From: Paenibacillus_AR sp051594765
GTDB lineage: Bacteria; Bacillota; Bacilli; Paenibacillales; NBRC-103111
Length of the DNA stretch: 64,000 nucleotides
Direction: 5' to 3'
NCBI RefSeq assembly: GCF_051594765.1
Contig: NZ_JBPPGJ010000003.1
Coordinates: forward strand, 124,001-188,000
In this document: piece by piece, positions 41,571-50,200 of the stretch
How the letters are laid out: the number at the start of each line of letters is the position of its first letter
Position numbering within the stretch: position 1 is the stretch's first letter
Translations under genes and position numbers: made by a program
The notes under the pieces: generated by a model
The model's database searches: none
Seen by the model: only the letters and a program-made list of their open reading frames with translations
What the model was told of the DNA's origin: nothing

Positions 41571-42269
41571 TTAGGATACGTAATCGCCGCTGTAGCTGAT
41601 CAGCACGGCATTGCGCACGCCTTGAAGCGCCGAGAGCTTGTTGACGAAGGAGCCTTCCTTCTCATTCAGCCGGACCTCCAGCGTCATCTCGATGTTGCCC
41701 TCGGTGATGGTCTTCTGCTTCACGTTGTAACGCTTCACGGCTTGGCCGACCTGGCCGTAGACCGATTTTTCGGACTCGTCGCTATCGCAGTTCACCACCA
41801 GCAGGTAGGGGGTTTCGTAGGAGGAACGCTTGATGAAGAAGAACAGGATCAGTCCGATGACCACCGAGCTGATGACCGCCAGGGAGTAGAAGCCGGCTCC
41901 GGTGACGATGCCTGCCGCCGCGGCCCAGAACAGGAAGATCAGGTCCGTCGGATCCTTGATCGGGGTCCGGAAACGGACGATGGACAGCGCGCCGACCATG
42001 CCGAGGGATAGCACCAGGTTGGAATTCACCGCAATGATGACCATGGCCGTCACCATCGTCATGCCGATCAGCGACACGTTGAAGCTCTTCGAGTAGAGCA
42101 CGCCGCTGAAGACCCGCTTATAGAGAATGTAGATGAAGAACCCGATCAGAAAAGCGATGCTGAGCGACAGCGTCATCTTGGCCAGATTCAAGCTCGAGGA
42201 GAAGTTCTCGATGACCGAATTTTTGATCAGATCCGTAAAGCTGGTGTTGGCCGTTGTTGAAGTATCCAT
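41571..42269 (-). CDS. DUF4956 membrane protein
   Basis: This 232-residue protein has a hydrophobic N-terminal half with four likely helices (about 25-45, 50-75, 80-95 and 105-135; NLVLSLGMVGALSIVRFRTPIKDPTDLIFLFWAAAAGIV is the family hallmark). The C-terminal half is a cytosolic ferredoxin-like region, SYETPYLLVVNCDSDESEKSVYGQVGQAVKRYNVKQKT. In many bacteria this family sits next to VTC-domain and CotH genes, as here. It begins 1 nt after the VTC gene ends and 39 nt precede cotH. The function is unknown. Confidence 0.88.
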   Translation of the reverse strand: MDTSTTANTSFTDLIKNSVIENFSSSLNLAKMTLSLSIAFLIGFFIYILYKRVFSGVLYSKSFNVSLIGMTMVTAMVIIAVNSNLVLSLGMVGALSIVRFRTPIKDPTDLIFLFWAAAAGIVTGAGFYSLAVISSVVIGLILFFFIKRSSYETPYLLVVNCDSDESEKSVYGQVGQAVKRYNVKQKTITEGNIEMTLEVRLNEKEGSFVNKLSALQGVRNAVLISYSGDYVS

Positions 42270-42270
42270 T

Positions 42271-42984
42271 CTAATAATCCTCCCAGGTGTTGGTTTTGAG
42301 ATATTTGCGGCAGATGACGTACTTGGAGGCGGATTGCCGGATCAGCCCCTCCAGTTGGAGGCCGGACCGGATGGCGCCCGGCAGGTACTCGTCGTACTTC
42401 ACTTCGAGGATGGTCATGTTGTCGTCGATGGCTCGTACCGGCGCAAGCCCCGGCTGGAAAATATCCGTCGCATGCAATCCCGTCCGAAGCTCCTTGTCGA
42501 AGGTGATCCTCACATTGCCGTACCGGCTGACGTAAGGCTCGCGCACATAGTCCACGATGACCTTGGGCCGGAGCAGACTCCCCTTCATCTCCCGGTAGAG
42601 CTCCATCAGGAAGGGCTTGCCGGGCACGTTCAGCACCTCGTAATCCCCCGCCATAATGGCGTCGTACATGGGCCGGGTCAGAGGCTCCTTCACCTTGGCG
42701 ATGAAGTCGTTCTTCTTGATCTTCTTCTCGAAGTGGATCACCTTGTCGCTGCCGTTGTAGATGCGGATCCGGTACTTGATCCGGTCCTGCACTCCTCCGA
42801 GCTTCTCGGTCAATGCCTTGTTGTACATATCGTCAAAGTATAAGCTCCGGATATGGTACTCTCCCTCCGGCCCCGCATGCTCATCGGGCTGCATCAGGCC
42901 CCTCAGGCGCTGACGGATAATGAAGGACTGCTGCGGATTAATGAAAAATTTCAGTTCATGCCGGAATTTCAAGGCCTGTTCCAT
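42271..42984 (-). CDS. VTC-domain (polyphosphate polymerase-like) protein
   Basis: This 237-residue protein shows the tunnel-fold charges of the VTC4/CYTH-like domain: RHELKFFINPQQSFIIRQRL, YHIRSLYFDD, KYRIRIYNGSDKVIHFEKKIKKNDFIAKVKEPL, VIVDYVREPYV, VRITFDKELRTG and ILEVKYDEYLPG. In yeast this domain makes polyphosphate from ATP. Bacterial homologues beside CotH are biochemically unclear. It is the first gene of a VTC-DUF4956-CotH operon. The ATG has AGGAGGTG upstream and a TAGAAT -10 at 43034-43029. It is divergent from a Pho-type phosphatase. Confidence 0.9.
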   Translation of the reverse strand: MEQALKFRHELKFFINPQQSFIIRQRLRGLMQPDEHAGPEGEYHIRSLYFDDMYNKALTEKLGGVQDRIKYRIRIYNGSDKVIHFEKKIKKNDFIAKVKEPLTRPMYDAIMAGDYEVLNVPGKPFLMELYREMKGSLLRPKVIVDYVREPYVSRYGNVRITFDKELRTGLHATDIFQPGLAPVRAIDDNMTILEVKYDEYLPGAIRSGLQLEGLIRQSASKYVICRKYLKTNTWEDY

Positions 42985-43073
42985 CTGGCTGGCACCTCCT
43001 GTTTCGGCGGCTGGTCTCTATGCTCTGTATTCTATCGGCCCTTCCTTAACCCACCCTTAGGGGAACCTGAGAG

Positions 43074-43126
43074 TCAACTGAATGTTTACAATGGCTTAAC
43101 AATTGAACCTGCGAATCGTGTACAAT
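43074..43126 (+). promoter_or_regulatory. PhoP-type boxes and promoter of metallophosphatase gene
   Basis: Three hexamers recur every 11 bp: TCAACT (43074-43079), TTTACA (43085-43090) and TTAACA (43096-43101). This is the B. subtilis PhoP pattern TT(A/T/C)ACA-N5. A -10 TACAAT (43121-43126) follows 19 bp later, so the boxes occupy the -35 region, as in PhoP-activated promoters. Confidence 0.65.
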
Positions 43127-43170
43127 GGGCTTGATTCAAGAAGGATTCCATTCCAAGGAGGCGAAGCCCC

Positions 43171-44424
43171 ATGATATCGTTCCAAAATAAGCGCGGCCGC
43201 CTCTCCGCCGCCCTCTTGCTGCTGGCCGCCTGCTGCGCCTGCTCCCAGTCGGGAGGAAATACGCCCTCCAGCGCCGCCGCTCCCAAATCCATCGTCACCA
43301 CCTTCTCCGGACCGGCGGGAACCAGCCGGGCCTTCGCGTGGTACACGGAGGATCCGAAGGCGGCCGGCGTGCTGGAGCTGGCGCAGGGAGACCAGCCTTC
43401 GGCGCTGGATGGCGCAGGCGTGGTCCAGATTACGGCCTCGAACGAACCCGTTGAGACGGAAAAAGGCCGCCGTCAGGCAGCCCACAAAGCCGTCGCCACC
43501 GGCCTTACACCGGGGCAAACGTATATATATCGCGTCGGAACCCCGGGAGACAAGACCGTCTGGAGCGAGCCGGCCGTATTCACCACGGAAGGGGCGTCCG
43601 AGGCTCAGACCGTCACCTTCCTGAACGTGACCGATTCCCAGGGGGAGACGGAAGCCGACTTCGCCCAATGGAGCCGGACGCTGGACAAGGCCTTCTCCCT
43701 GTTCCCGGATGCCCGCTTCATCGTGCATAACGGGGATCTGACCGAGAACCCGGAGGATGAGACCGCCTGGGACGCCTTCTTCCGATTGCCCCAGAAGTGG
43801 CTCACCCGGATTCCGCTGATGCCGGTGACGGGCAACCATGACGAGATCGACGGTATCGCGGACCGGTATCTCTCCCACTTCAGCCTGCCGGCCAACGGAG
43901 CCAAGGGGCCTCTGCCCGGCACCTCCTATTCCTTCGATTACGGACCGGTTCATGTGGCGGTGCTGAACACGGAGGGCAGCTTCAAGAAGCAGGCGGACTG
44001 GCTGCGGCAGGACCTGTCGGCCACGAACAAGCCTTGGAAGCTCGTCGCCATCCACCGCGGGGCTTACGGGGGCAGCGAATACGACAAGGCCCAGGATTGG
44101 GCGCCCCTCTTCGATGAATTCCAGGTAGACCTGGTGCTTCAGGGACATAACCACGAATATTCCCGGTCCTATCCGCTTCGAGGCGGACAGGTGACCAGCA
44201 CGGACAAGTCGAGCTACAGCGGCCGGACCGGCACCGTCTATACCGTGGTGAACACCTCCGGAACCAAGTTCAATGACAAGAAGGAGGACCTGATCTACCA
44301 TGCCGTCCACTTCCAGAACAAGAAACAAATGTTCGCGGGCATCACGGTCACGGGGAATACCCTGACCTTCCAGGCCTATGACGCGGACGGGAAGCTGTGG
44401 GACCGGTTCGTGCTGCAGCATTAA
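43171..44424 (+). CDS. Purple acid phosphatase-like lipoprotein metallophosphatase
   Basis: This 417-residue exported phosphoesterase has a lipobox in LLLAACCACSQ (Cys21-24) and a fibronectin-like N-terminal domain (TFSGPAGTSRAFAWYTEDPKAAGVLEL ... VATGLTPGQTYIYRVG). The calcineurin-like metal core has NVTDSQGE, HNGDLTEN, VTGNHDE, HRGAYGG and QGHNHEYSRSYPL. It should release phosphate from organic esters outside the membrane. The Pho boxes upstream support phosphate-starvation control. The ATG follows AAGGAGGCGAAGCCCC. It is divergent from the VTC operon. Confidence 0.92.
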   Translation: MISFQNKRGRLSAALLLLAACCACSQSGGNTPSSAAAPKSIVTTFSGPAGTSRAFAWYTEDPKAAGVLELAQGDQPSALDGAGVVQITASNEPVETEKGRRQAAHKAVATGLTPGQTYIYRVGTPGDKTVWSEPAVFTTEGASEAQTVTFLNVTDSQGETEADFAQWSRTLDKAFSLFPDARFIVHNGDLTENPEDETAWDAFFRLPQKWLTRIPLMPVTGNHDEIDGIADRYLSHFSLPANGAKGPLPGTSYSFDYGPVHVAVLNTEGSFKKQADWLRQDLSATNKPWKLVAIHRGAYGGSEYDKAQDWAPLFDEFQVDLVLQGHNHEYSRSYPLRGGQVTSTDKSSYSGRTGTVYTVVNTSGTKFNDKKEDLIYHAVHFQNKKQMFAGITVTGNTLTFQAYDADGKLWDRFVLQH

Positions 44425-44431
44425 ACGCCAA

Positions 44432-44485
44432 AGGGGGAGCCCAGGGATTCAGCAGGCCGTGCCTGCTTGTCCCGGGGCTCCCCCT
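44432..44485. terminator. Bidirectional terminator between phosphatase and Lrp genes
   Basis: AGGGGGAGCCC-a-GGG (44432-44446) pairs with CCC-g-GGGCTCCCCCT (44471-44485). A second inner hairpin is AGCAGGC/GCCTGCT (44451-44467). Confidence 0.8.
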
Positions 44486-44489
44486 CGTC

Positions 44490-44918
44490 TTACTTGACCC
44501 TGCCGATGGATTGGCTGACCCTGTAGTTGCCGTAAGGCAGCAGCTCATCCAGGAAGTCGGCCAGCTCTTCCTGCGTACCTGTCCTAACCCGCATCCAGTA
44601 GCAGCCCTCCCCGCTGACGCGGTGGACCTCCTCGACGGCAGGATGCTCCTTCGCGAAGGACTGGAACGCCGCATGACGCGTGCCGGAATTCATAAATACG
44701 GTGACCAGGGCATGGACCGCTAAGCCCACCTTCTCCGGGCTCCACTTGACGGTGAAGCCCTCGAGGATGCCCAGATCCTCCAGCTTGCGGATACGGGCGC
44801 CCACTGCCTGCCCGGTCAGATGGACCTCCTGGCCGATTTCCTTGTGAGTCCGCGAGGCATCCTCCCGAAGGCATTCGAGAATCCGGCGGTCCAGTTCATC
44901 CCATTCGGGCTGCGCCAT
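44490..44918 (-). CDS. Lrp/AsnC family transcriptional regulator
   Basis: This 142-residue regulator has an N-terminal HTH (LDRRILECLREDASRTHKEIGQEVHLTGQAVGARIRKLEDLGILEGFTV) and a C-terminal RAM domain (VHALVTVFMNSG ... FAKEHPAVEEVHRVSGEGCYWMRVRTG). It likely responds to an amino acid. It is divergent from an MBL hydrolase gene, which may be its target. ATG 44918 is preferred. The in-frame ATG at 44939 overlaps the only ribosome-like site (AAAGGAG). Confidence 0.88.
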   Translation of the reverse strand: MAQPEWDELDRRILECLREDASRTHKEIGQEVHLTGQAVGARIRKLEDLGILEGFTVKWSPEKVGLAVHALVTVFMNSGTRHAAFQSFAKEHPAVEEVHRVSGEGCYWMRVRTGTQEELADFLDELLPYGNYRVSQSIGRVK

Positions 44919-45058
44919 CGTAAGCTGCACTCCTTTCATTCTGAAACGAAACGGTTCGCATTCCTTTCACCCGCTTATTCACGAGACCCACCGGATTCCG
45001 GTATCCTTAAATGGCAGGGCGTCCTCGGGGCGCCAACAGCCCTTAAGGAGGAATCCGC

Positions 45059-45808
45059 ATGAAGCTACGTCTGATCCGCCACGCCACACTATGGCTCGAA
45101 TACGGAGGGAACCGGTTCCTGGTGGACCCCATGCTCAGTGACCCGGGAGCCAATCCGCCTATCCCCCGCACCGCCAACCCCAGGAACAATCCTCTGGTGC
45201 CCCTGCCGGTGCCGCCGGAGGAGCTAGCTGCTCCCGACGCCGTGCTGGTCACCCACCTGCACCAGGATCATTGGGACCGCGCCGCGGCGGCGGCCATCGG
45301 GAAGGAGGTGCCGGTATTCACCCAGCCGGGCTCGGAGCAGCCCCTCCGGGAAGCGGGCTTCCGCACCGTGCTTCCGTTGGAGCAGGCGGCGCTGTTCCGG
45401 GGCGTCACCCTGACGCGCACTTCCGGCCGCCATGGAACAGGCGACATCGGGGCCGCCATGGGCCCGGTCTCCGGCTTCGTGCTACAGGCACCCGGCGAGC
45501 CGGTGCTCTATATCGCCGGCGATACCATCTGGTGCGGCGAGGTGGCGTCCGCGCTGGACACCTTCCGGCCGGCACTCACCGTCGTGAATGCGGGCGGGGC
45601 CCGGTTCCTGGAGGGGGACCCCATCACCATGGACGGCGCCGGCATCGCGGAGCTGTGCCGCTACGCCCCTTATACCCGGGTGGCCGCCGTCCATCTCGAA
45701 GCCATCAACCACTGTCACGAGACCCGTTCCCAGCTTCGGGACGTCCTCGCTCACCACGCCTTGGCGGACCGCGTAGCGGTGCCCCAGGACGGCGAATGGT
45801 TCGACTGA
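45059..45808 (+). CDS. UlaG-like MBL-fold metal-dependent hydrolase
   Basis: This 249-residue metallo-beta-lactamase-fold protein has the zinc motif THLHQDHWD, GDTIWCGE and a conserved His in HLEAINHCHETR. The N-terminus (MKLRLIRHATLWLEYGGNRFLVDPMLSDPGANPP) is that of the UlaG/YtkL-like group. The substrate is unknown. Its ATG has TAAGGAGGAATCCGC upstream, and it is transcribed divergently from the Lrp-type gene. Confidence 0.88.
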   Translation: MKLRLIRHATLWLEYGGNRFLVDPMLSDPGANPPIPRTANPRNNPLVPLPVPPEELAAPDAVLVTHLHQDHWDRAAAAAIGKEVPVFTQPGSEQPLREAGFRTVLPLEQAALFRGVTLTRTSGRHGTGDIGAAMGPVSGFVLQAPGEPVLYIAGDTIWCGEVASALDTFRPALTVVNAGGARFLEGDPITMDGAGIAELCRYAPYTRVAAVHLEAINHCHETRSQLRDVLAHHALADRVAVPQDGEWFD

Positions 45809-45947
45809 CCGGCTCTTCCGGGGGCCGGAGGCATTTTCCTAACTTTACCACAGGGCTTGTGTTCGGGCCAGCCGGAGGTTTTTTCATTCCCGCGGCAATC
45901 ATGGTAGAATGGGGAAAAACAAACCTCCGGGAGCTGAACCCTATCTT

Positions 45948-47180
45948 ATGAAACAGGAACTCATCGAACGCTTCGTCTCCTATGCCAAGGTGGAGACTCA
46001 ATCCAGTTATGACAGCGACACCTGCCCTTCCACGCCCGGCCAATGGAACCTGGCCCGCCAGCTGGTGGAGGAGCTGAAGGAACTCGGCATGCAGGAGGTG
46101 ACCCTGGACGAGAACGGCTATGTCATGGCCACCCTGCCTTCCAACGTGGAGCACGAGGTACCGGTCATCGGCTTCCTCGCCCACATGGATACCGCTACGG
46201 ACCTGACCGGGACCAACGTCAATCCACAGATCATCGAGAACTTCGACGGCCAGGACATCGTCTTGAACGAGCAGCTGGGCGTGAAGCTGTCGGCGGAGGT
46301 GTTCCCGGAGCTGCCCTCCTACAAGGGACACACCCTGATCACCACTGACGGCACCACCCTGCTGGGCGCCGACGACAAGGCCGGCATCGCCGAGATCATG
46401 ACCGCCATGGCACACTTGATCCGGCATCCGGAGATCCCACACGGCAGGATCCGCGTAGCATTTACGCCGGACGAGGAGATCGGCCGGGGCGCCCACAAGT
46501 TCGATGTGCAGGCCTTCGGCGCGCAGTACGCCTACACCATCGACGGGGGCACCCAGGGGGAGCTGGAGTACGAGAGCTTCAACGCCGCCCGCGCCTACGT
46601 TACCTTCAAGGGCAAGAGTGTACACCCGGGCTACGCCAAGGACAAGATGGTCAACGCCAACAAGATGGCCATGGCCTGGCTTAGCGGTCTGCCCGCCGCA
46701 GAAGCGCCCGAGCATACGGAAGGCTACGAGGGCTTCTTCCACCTGGTCTCCATTAACGGCAACGTAGAGGAGACCACCATCCACCTGCTGATCCGCGACC
46801 ATAACCGGGAGCTCTTCCTGGCCCGCAAGGCGCTGGTGGAGAAGCTGACGGCCGAATGCCGGGCCCGCTACGGCGAGGCCAACGTCGTTCTGGACCTGAA
46901 GGACCAATACTACAACATGCGCGAGAAAATCGAGCCGGTCCGCCACATCGTCGACATCGCCTACGAGGCGATGAAGCACTTGGGCGTGGAGCCCATCGTC
47001 AAGCCCATCCGGGGCGGCACCGACGGCTCGCAGCTGTCCTATATGGGGCTGCCGACGCCGAATATATTTACCGGCGGCATGAATTACCACGGCCGCTACG
47101 AGTATATCTCCGTGGACCACATGGTCAAGGCCGCCCAGGTGATCGTCGAGATCGCCAAGCGCTACGCCGCTCACTCATGA
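45948..47180 (+). CDS. pepT: Peptidase T (tripeptidase)
   Basis: This 410-residue M20B zinc aminopeptidase releases the N-terminal residue of tripeptides in the cytosol. Motifs are FLAHMDTATDLTG (His/Asp metal site), TTLLGADDKAGIAEIM (bridging Asp), FTPDEEIGRGAHKFD (catalytic Glu pair), TIDGGTQGELEYESFNAA and IRGGTDGSQLSYMGLPTPNIFTGG. The length is normal for PepT. ATG 45948 is used; the frame's earlier ATG at 45909 falls in the probable -10 (TAGAAT 45904-45909). It is monocistronic, with a strong terminator. Confidence 0.95.
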   Translation: MKQELIERFVSYAKVETQSSYDSDTCPSTPGQWNLARQLVEELKELGMQEVTLDENGYVMATLPSNVEHEVPVIGFLAHMDTATDLTGTNVNPQIIENFDGQDIVLNEQLGVKLSAEVFPELPSYKGHTLITTDGTTLLGADDKAGIAEIMTAMAHLIRHPEIPHGRIRVAFTPDEEIGRGAHKFDVQAFGAQYAYTIDGGTQGELEYESFNAARAYVTFKGKSVHPGYAKDKMVNANKMAMAWLSGLPAAEAPEHTEGYEGFFHLVSINGNVEETTIHLLIRDHNRELFLARKALVEKLTAECRARYGEANVVLDLKDQYYNMREKIEPVRHIVDIAYEAMKHLGVEPIVKPIRGGTDGSQLSYMGLPTPNIFTGGMNYHGRYEYISVDHMVKAAQVIVEIAKRYAAHS

Positions 47181-47214
47181 CAAGAAGCCGCCCTCTCGCG
47201 AGGGCGGCTTCTTG
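47181..47214. terminator. Terminator between pepT and SLH protein gene
   Basis: There is a perfect 15-bp stem: CAAGAAGCCGCCCTC (47181-47195) with its complement (47200-47214) and a 4-nt loop. It starts right after the pepT stop and can serve the convergent gene too. Confidence 0.85.
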
Positions 47215-47228
47215 TGTATGGCGTGTTC

Positions 47229-50200
47229 TCAATCCAAGTGGCTGAACCACCATTCCTCCAGATCGTTGATCCGGGTGGACTCATGGTTGCGGGAGGCCTC
47301 TTCGATGTGGCCGAAGGCCCAATGGCTCTTCGGAGCGTCCGGCCAGGACGGCGCGAAGCCTCCGGTCAGAATGCCGCGGTTCACGGCACGGTTGATCATC
47401 GTCACCGCCTCCGCACGGGTCAGCTCCCGGTCCGGGTGGAACAAGCCGTTCTCTCCCGTGACCATGCCCATCTCGGTCAGAAGGGCGATCTTGGGCTCCG
47501 CCCAATGCCCCGACACGTCCCGGAACGGTGCCGCCGCTTGCGCCTTGGCCTCGTTACGGCCCAGGAAGCGGATCATGACCGCCGCCATCTCCGCCCGGCT
47601 GATGGGCTTGTCCGGCATGAAGGTGCCGTCCTCGTAGCCCTGCATGATGCTGTAGAGGCGGGCGGTCTCCACATAGCCTGCGGCCCAGTGGGTCAGCGGA
47701 AGATCCTTGTAGGCCATCTTCGCCGGCTTGGTCTGTCCGCCCTCGATGGTCAACCGGGCCAGCATCGTGGCGATCTCCGCCCGGCTGATGCTCTGCTCCG
47801 GCTTGAACAGGCCGTCCGGATAACCGTTGATATACTTCTTATGGATCGATTCGTTCTGAATCTCTACGGTAAATACCGGGTACCCGGCATGCTGGATCAC
47901 CACTCTGCGTCCGGCCGGGATCAGGCTTGCCAGCTGCAGGCGGATCGTATTCCCCGCCCCGTTCAGCTCCGCCTTCACCACCTCTGCCGGACGTCCGCCC
48001 ACGGTCACCGTGAAGTCCTTGGCATACACGGAGCCGATGGCGCCGCTCAGTACAACCTCCAGCTGATTCCGGGGCTCCAGAATCTTGGCGCTTACGACGG
48101 TAATCTTCGGAAGCTCGGGCGCAGGTGCCGGAGCTGCTGCAACCGGATCCACCACCCGGAACAGCGTAAAGGTACTGAAGTGGGTCACCGCAAACTTGAT
48201 GCCGACCGGCTGCCCGTTCTCATACACGATGGTTCCCGGCAGGTCACCCGGATGAGAGCCCCCAGCCACCCGCGTCGTTCCGTCGGAGTGCTGGATGAAG
48301 ACCCGGAGCGAATTCACGTACGCCAGCTGCTGGACCGGATCCGACGGCAGCGTCATGTTGGTGAAGGGCAGCGTCAGCTCGGTGCTGTAGCCCGTGTAGT
48401 TGGTTTCGATCATCTTGGGCTCGCCCAGGGGCAGCACCTGCTTACCGGCTGCAGACGCTTGTACGCCGCTATTGGCCTTCGTCTCTTGGAAAATCCCGTC
48501 CGTTGCCCCCGTATCCCGGATAGGAACGACGCGGAAGAACAGGTCGCTTCCGCTATCCTGCATGCCGGCCACCGAGGCGGCCGGCAGGTTGATGCGGGCC
48601 AGCGGAGTCTTGATCTCGACTCCGGTGGAAGGGCTGACCTTGCTCAAGGAACCGATCGGAATCTCCACGGCCAGCTCATCCGCCCGATTGGCATTCTGCG
48701 GCTGATCGGTGAACGTAAAGGACATCTGGTTGTTCGAAACCCCGGTGATCAAAGTGTCCATAGCCGTTGTAGAAACGATCAGCTTATCGATCAGATTGCC
48801 GTTGGACAAGGTCGTACGGGTGATCGTCGCCGGAACGGTGCTGCCGCCCATGTCGATGGTGCCGTCACTGCGTCCGGTGGTGGCCTTGGCCTCCAGGACG
48901 ATCCGGCTCTTCACGATCAGCAGGAAGGTACGGTCCATATGGCGTCCGTTCTTGGAGACCGTGGCCGTCAATATGACGCTGACATCCTTGTCTCCGCGGG
49001 TCACCACCGCCTTGTACTCATCCGGGTATTCCGGCTCCGGGTCCGGGAGGATGGAGATAACATCCGGATTGCTGGACCTCCAGCCTACGACGGTTTCCTT
49101 GGCTCCGTCCTTGACCAGGAAGACGGGAAGGGTCACGCTCTCCCAGATATCTCTCACCGTATCCGTAACTGAATATCGGACTTGAACCAGCTTCAGCGCC
49201 TCCAGCAAATCCTGGTCCACGGACCGGATCGTCAGCTCGTCCGATGTAAGGTCCGCGGAGCGGTTCCCTGCCGCGTCCTCGGCAAGCGCCGTCACCGGAT
49301 AGGTTCCCGGTGCCAGCTCATTCGGGAGGGTCAAGGTCCAGGACGCTTGGCTCCGGAGCAGCTCCGGCTCCGCCCCATAGACGGTTCCGCCAACCTCCAC
49401 CGTCAGCTTGTCCCCCTCCGCCGTACCCCGAATCACCGGCGTGGTATCGTTGGTGCTCTGCCTCTCGACTGTCGGAACGGCCGGTGCCGTCGTGTCGATC
49501 ACGAAGGTTCCTGCCGTTGCATTATTACCCACTCCGTCCGAAACAGCCAGCGTATATACGCCGTCTGCCTGATCCGGCGCGTTGTATGTCGGGGAACCGT
49601 TCACATAGGTCCCGAAGGACTGGGCTCCGTCCGCATTCGGGACGGCGTCCAGCAGCCGGATCACGTACTCGCCGGTGTCCGCGCCATATACGCTGTAATG
49701 CACACTCGGCACCAAGGTGCCTCCACCCGGTCCCGTCAGCGTCAGGATCAGATTCGGCTGCGCCGTGAGCGTCAGGACCGGATGCCCGTGCTTCGTAATC
49801 CGGTCCTCCTGGGAGCGGCCGGTATCGGTCTCGGGCGTCATATGAAGCGGCCCGAGCGTCATGCTGGTGATGATGGTCAGCTCATCGGTGGTGCTGTCCA
49901 CCGAGGTATTGCCTGCCGCATCGGTCAGCGCGGCCGTTACGCTCCAGGTGCCGTCGGCCAAAGCCTCCGTCACCTGGAGCGTCCAGTCCGTACCGCTGCG
50001 GATCAGGCCAGTGCCCGTTCCGTAAGTCGCCCCGTTCACCGTCACCTGAAGGGTTCCCGGCTCAGCGGTCCCCGCGAGGACCGGCCTCGGGTTGTTGGTC
50101 GTCTGGCTGGTGACCGTAGGTGCAGCAGGAGCGGTCGTATCGATCCGGAAGGTTCCGATGGTCTTGCTCTGGTTCCAGGTATCGCGGACCTTGACGGTAT

